Source: Candidatus Cloacimonadota bacterium (lineage in GTDB: Bacteria > Cloacimonadota > Cloacimonadia > Cloacimonadales > WRIO01). Taken from it: a DNA stretch of 19,577 bases. Of this stretch, positions 18,369 through 19,577 are shown piece after piece; within the stretch, counting starts at the first letter, position 1, and every line of letters starts with the position of its first letter. The notes under the pieces were generated by a model. The model saw only the letters and a list, made by a program, of their open reading frames with translations, searched no databases and was not told the DNA's origin. The stretch is taken from the NCBI GenBank assembly GCA_023230175.1, contig JALNXV010000020.1, positions 1 to 19,577 of the forward strand. Reading direction: 5' to 3'. Both the position numbers and the translations under genes were made by a program.

Positions 18369-18414
18369 TTACTTTCTCCGCTTACAATAATCAAGTATCT
18401 TAATCACACAAATG

Positions 18415-19485
18415 TTATTTTTTACAATACCAATCAACTACAACCTTAAATTCAGGAATCGTCTTGTATTGTTTAAGTTTTAAATCAACATATGTCTGTT
18501 TAACATCATAATACCAGCTATTTGATATTAATTCAAATCTTGAAGTCCATAACTCATTTTTAAAAAACTTTGCTAATTTAGTAAATAAAACAAAGACTTC
18601 TTTTCTTATAACTCTAGATTTTGGATACTTATTAAAATCATTTACTGTTTTATTATTATCATCATTTTTTTGATTTATTTTTGATTTCTTATAATCACCA
18701 ATTCGTTCATAAATAAAATCTATCAGGTCTTTAAAGTTTACTCTTTCGTAATCTGCCACAGTCCAGATTTTACCAATAGGATAATCATTTTCTAAGATTT
18801 TACTAAATGCCTCTGCGAGAGCGTCAACATTAGTTAAATGTATATATATTTTCTTATCAGGAATAAACAGTAATCTCTTATCTACTAACTTTGTTAAAGT
18901 ATAAGGAAATCCATAATCATCTTTACCATAAGTAATTGCAGGCCTTACAATATAGGCTTTTAAAGATTTATCCAAAACAGCCTTTTGAATCATTTTTTCA
19001 CATATAATCTTGGTTTTATGATAAAGATTATCCTCTTTAAAAAGAGTGTTGTTATTAGCAGGTAATTCAACAGGAATAGCACCAAACACACCTACAGATG
19101 AACAAAATATAAACTTACTATTATTTATTACAGCATAATTTAACAGGGTTTCCGTAGCTACAACATTTGTTTTTAAAAATTCATCAGCACTAAAAGCTCT
19201 ACCACCTCTTAAAGCTCCAATGTGCAAAATAAAATCAAATTTATTTTTTTCTAAAAACTCTTGTAGTCTCATCTTATCAGATAAATCAAGCTCAATTAAT
19301 CTAACCTCATTTTCAAATTCTGTATATCTTTTTTTCTTAGTATTCGGCCTGATTAATGCAGTAATATTATATTTCTTCATAATCTTTAACGCTGTATGTT
19401 TCCCAATAAACCCCGTAATTCCTGTCATTAACACAGAAGGTAAATCTTGAACAAAATTAAATGCTGTATCATTTTCTATATTCAT
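18415..19485 (-). CDS. NAD-dependent epimerase/dehydratase family protein (extended SDR)
   Basis: This 356-aa extended short-chain dehydrogenase has a nucleotide-binding GITGFIG motif (G22, G25, G28). A DLSD segment (67-70) lies near the adenine site, the catalytic serines are SS at 129-130, and Y155-xxx-K159 sits in LYHKTK. A lysine/asparagine-rich insertion (about 257-275) is less usual. Such enzymes modify nucleotide sugars or reduce related carbonyl compounds; the specificity cannot be told here. AAGGAAAT precedes the ATG. Its neighbours (a methyltransferase-like protein and a flippase-like protein) suggest an envelope glycoconjugate pathway, which is an inference. Confidence 0.87.
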   Translation of the reverse strand: MNIENDTAFNFVQDLPSVLMTGITGFIGKHTALKIMKKYNITALIRPNTKKKRYTEFENEVRLIELDLSDKMRLQEFLEKNKFDFILHIGALRGGRAFSADEFLKTNVVATETLLNYAVINNSKFIFCSSVGVFGAIPVELPANNNTLFKEDNLYHKTKIICEKMIQKAVLDKSLKAYIVRPAITYGKDDYGFPYTLTKLVDKRLLFIPDKKIYIHLTNVDALAEAFSKILENDYPIGKIWTVADYERVNFKDLIDFIYERIGDYKKSKINQKNDDNNKTVNDFNKYPKSRVIRKEVFVLFTKLAKFFKNELWTSRFELISNSWYYDVKQTYVDLKLKQYKTIPEFKVVVDWYCKK

Positions 19486-19518
19486 AAAATTTCCTTAAAT
19501 AAATTTAACAAACCCCTA

Positions 19519-19577
19519 TCATAAGCCAAACAACTTTTGAATAAAGTTCTTTTTAGGTGGTTTGGGTTGATGAAATA
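19519..19577 (-). CDS. Possible C-terminal end of an upstream gene (partial)
   Basis: One minus-strand frame is open from the right edge to a TGA-TAG double stop at 19521-19516, giving a tail that ends PKPPKKNFIQKLFGL. A proline/lysine stretch followed by a short amphipathic end resembles natural C-termini. A second frame is also open to a TGA overlapping the epimerase start codon (31 residues to 19482), and that style of overlap is common in this window, so the choice is uncertain. No family can be named. Confidence 0.35.
   Translation of the reverse strand, partial: FHQPKPPKKNFIQKLFGL

Noticed and set aside
19482..19577. Second open minus-strand frame ending in a TGA that overlaps the epimerase start
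   Set aside because: It is open for only 31 codons and its peptide looks less like a natural C-terminus than the frame ending at 19519. The choice stays uncertain without sequence beyond the edge.

Overview
The window is AT-rich (about 30% GC by eye) and densely coding, with strong Shine-Dalgarno sequences and many start/stop overlaps. It looks like a bacterial chromosome segment. Three things suggest a Gram-negative-like anaerobe that ferments or oxidises amino acids and uses a sodium motive force: an F-type ATP synthase with Na+-type rotor residues, a periplasmic-type parvulin, and an iron-sulphur/flavin amine dehydrogenase. A Cloacimonadota/FCB-type lineage would fit, but that is an inference from gene content; no marker gene here settles it. 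The rsmG-parA-parB neighbourhood is often found near a chromosomal replication origin.

Layout. Positions 3-323 (+) are the 3' end of a parvulin-type peptidyl-prolyl isomerase. Positions 324-779 are non-coding and hold a 46-bp hairpin repeat, a 133-bp element bounded by inverted repeats, and a dyad just before the next gene. Positions 780-4006 (+) are a two-gene module: a 687-aa protein carrying ligands for several Fe-S clusters plus FAD and NAD(P) folds, and a DAO-family FAD oxidoreductase. Together they should oxidise an amino acid or secondary amine. A perfect palindromic terminator (4015-4042) separates this module from the convergent minus-strand block.

The minus-strand block at 15284-4060 reads rsmG, parA, parB, an M23 peptidase, bactofilin, atpZ, atpI, atpB, a triple-hairpin c subunit, a normal c subunit, atpF, atpH, atpA, atpG, atpD, atpC. 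The genes are so tightly packed or overlapping that they could form one transcription unit. It joins chromosome segregation, cell-wall/cytoskeleton functions and energy conservation. The most notable feature is the pair of c-subunit genes. One is a 79-aa c subunit with carboxylates in both helices. The other is a 247-aa protein of three c hairpins, the middle of which has lost the ion-binding glutamate. This implies a mixed rotor ring with fewer ion sites than hairpins, comparable in logic to the Acetobacterium woodii hybrid rotor but with a three-hairpin unit.

Upstream on the same strand (19485-15423) is a second overlapping cluster: an NAD-dependent epimerase, a divergent SAM methyltransferase-like protein, a YbhN-type membrane protein and a MoxR AAA+ ATPase. 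It ends in a second copy of the 46-bp hairpin. The right edge probably holds the last codons of another minus-strand gene.
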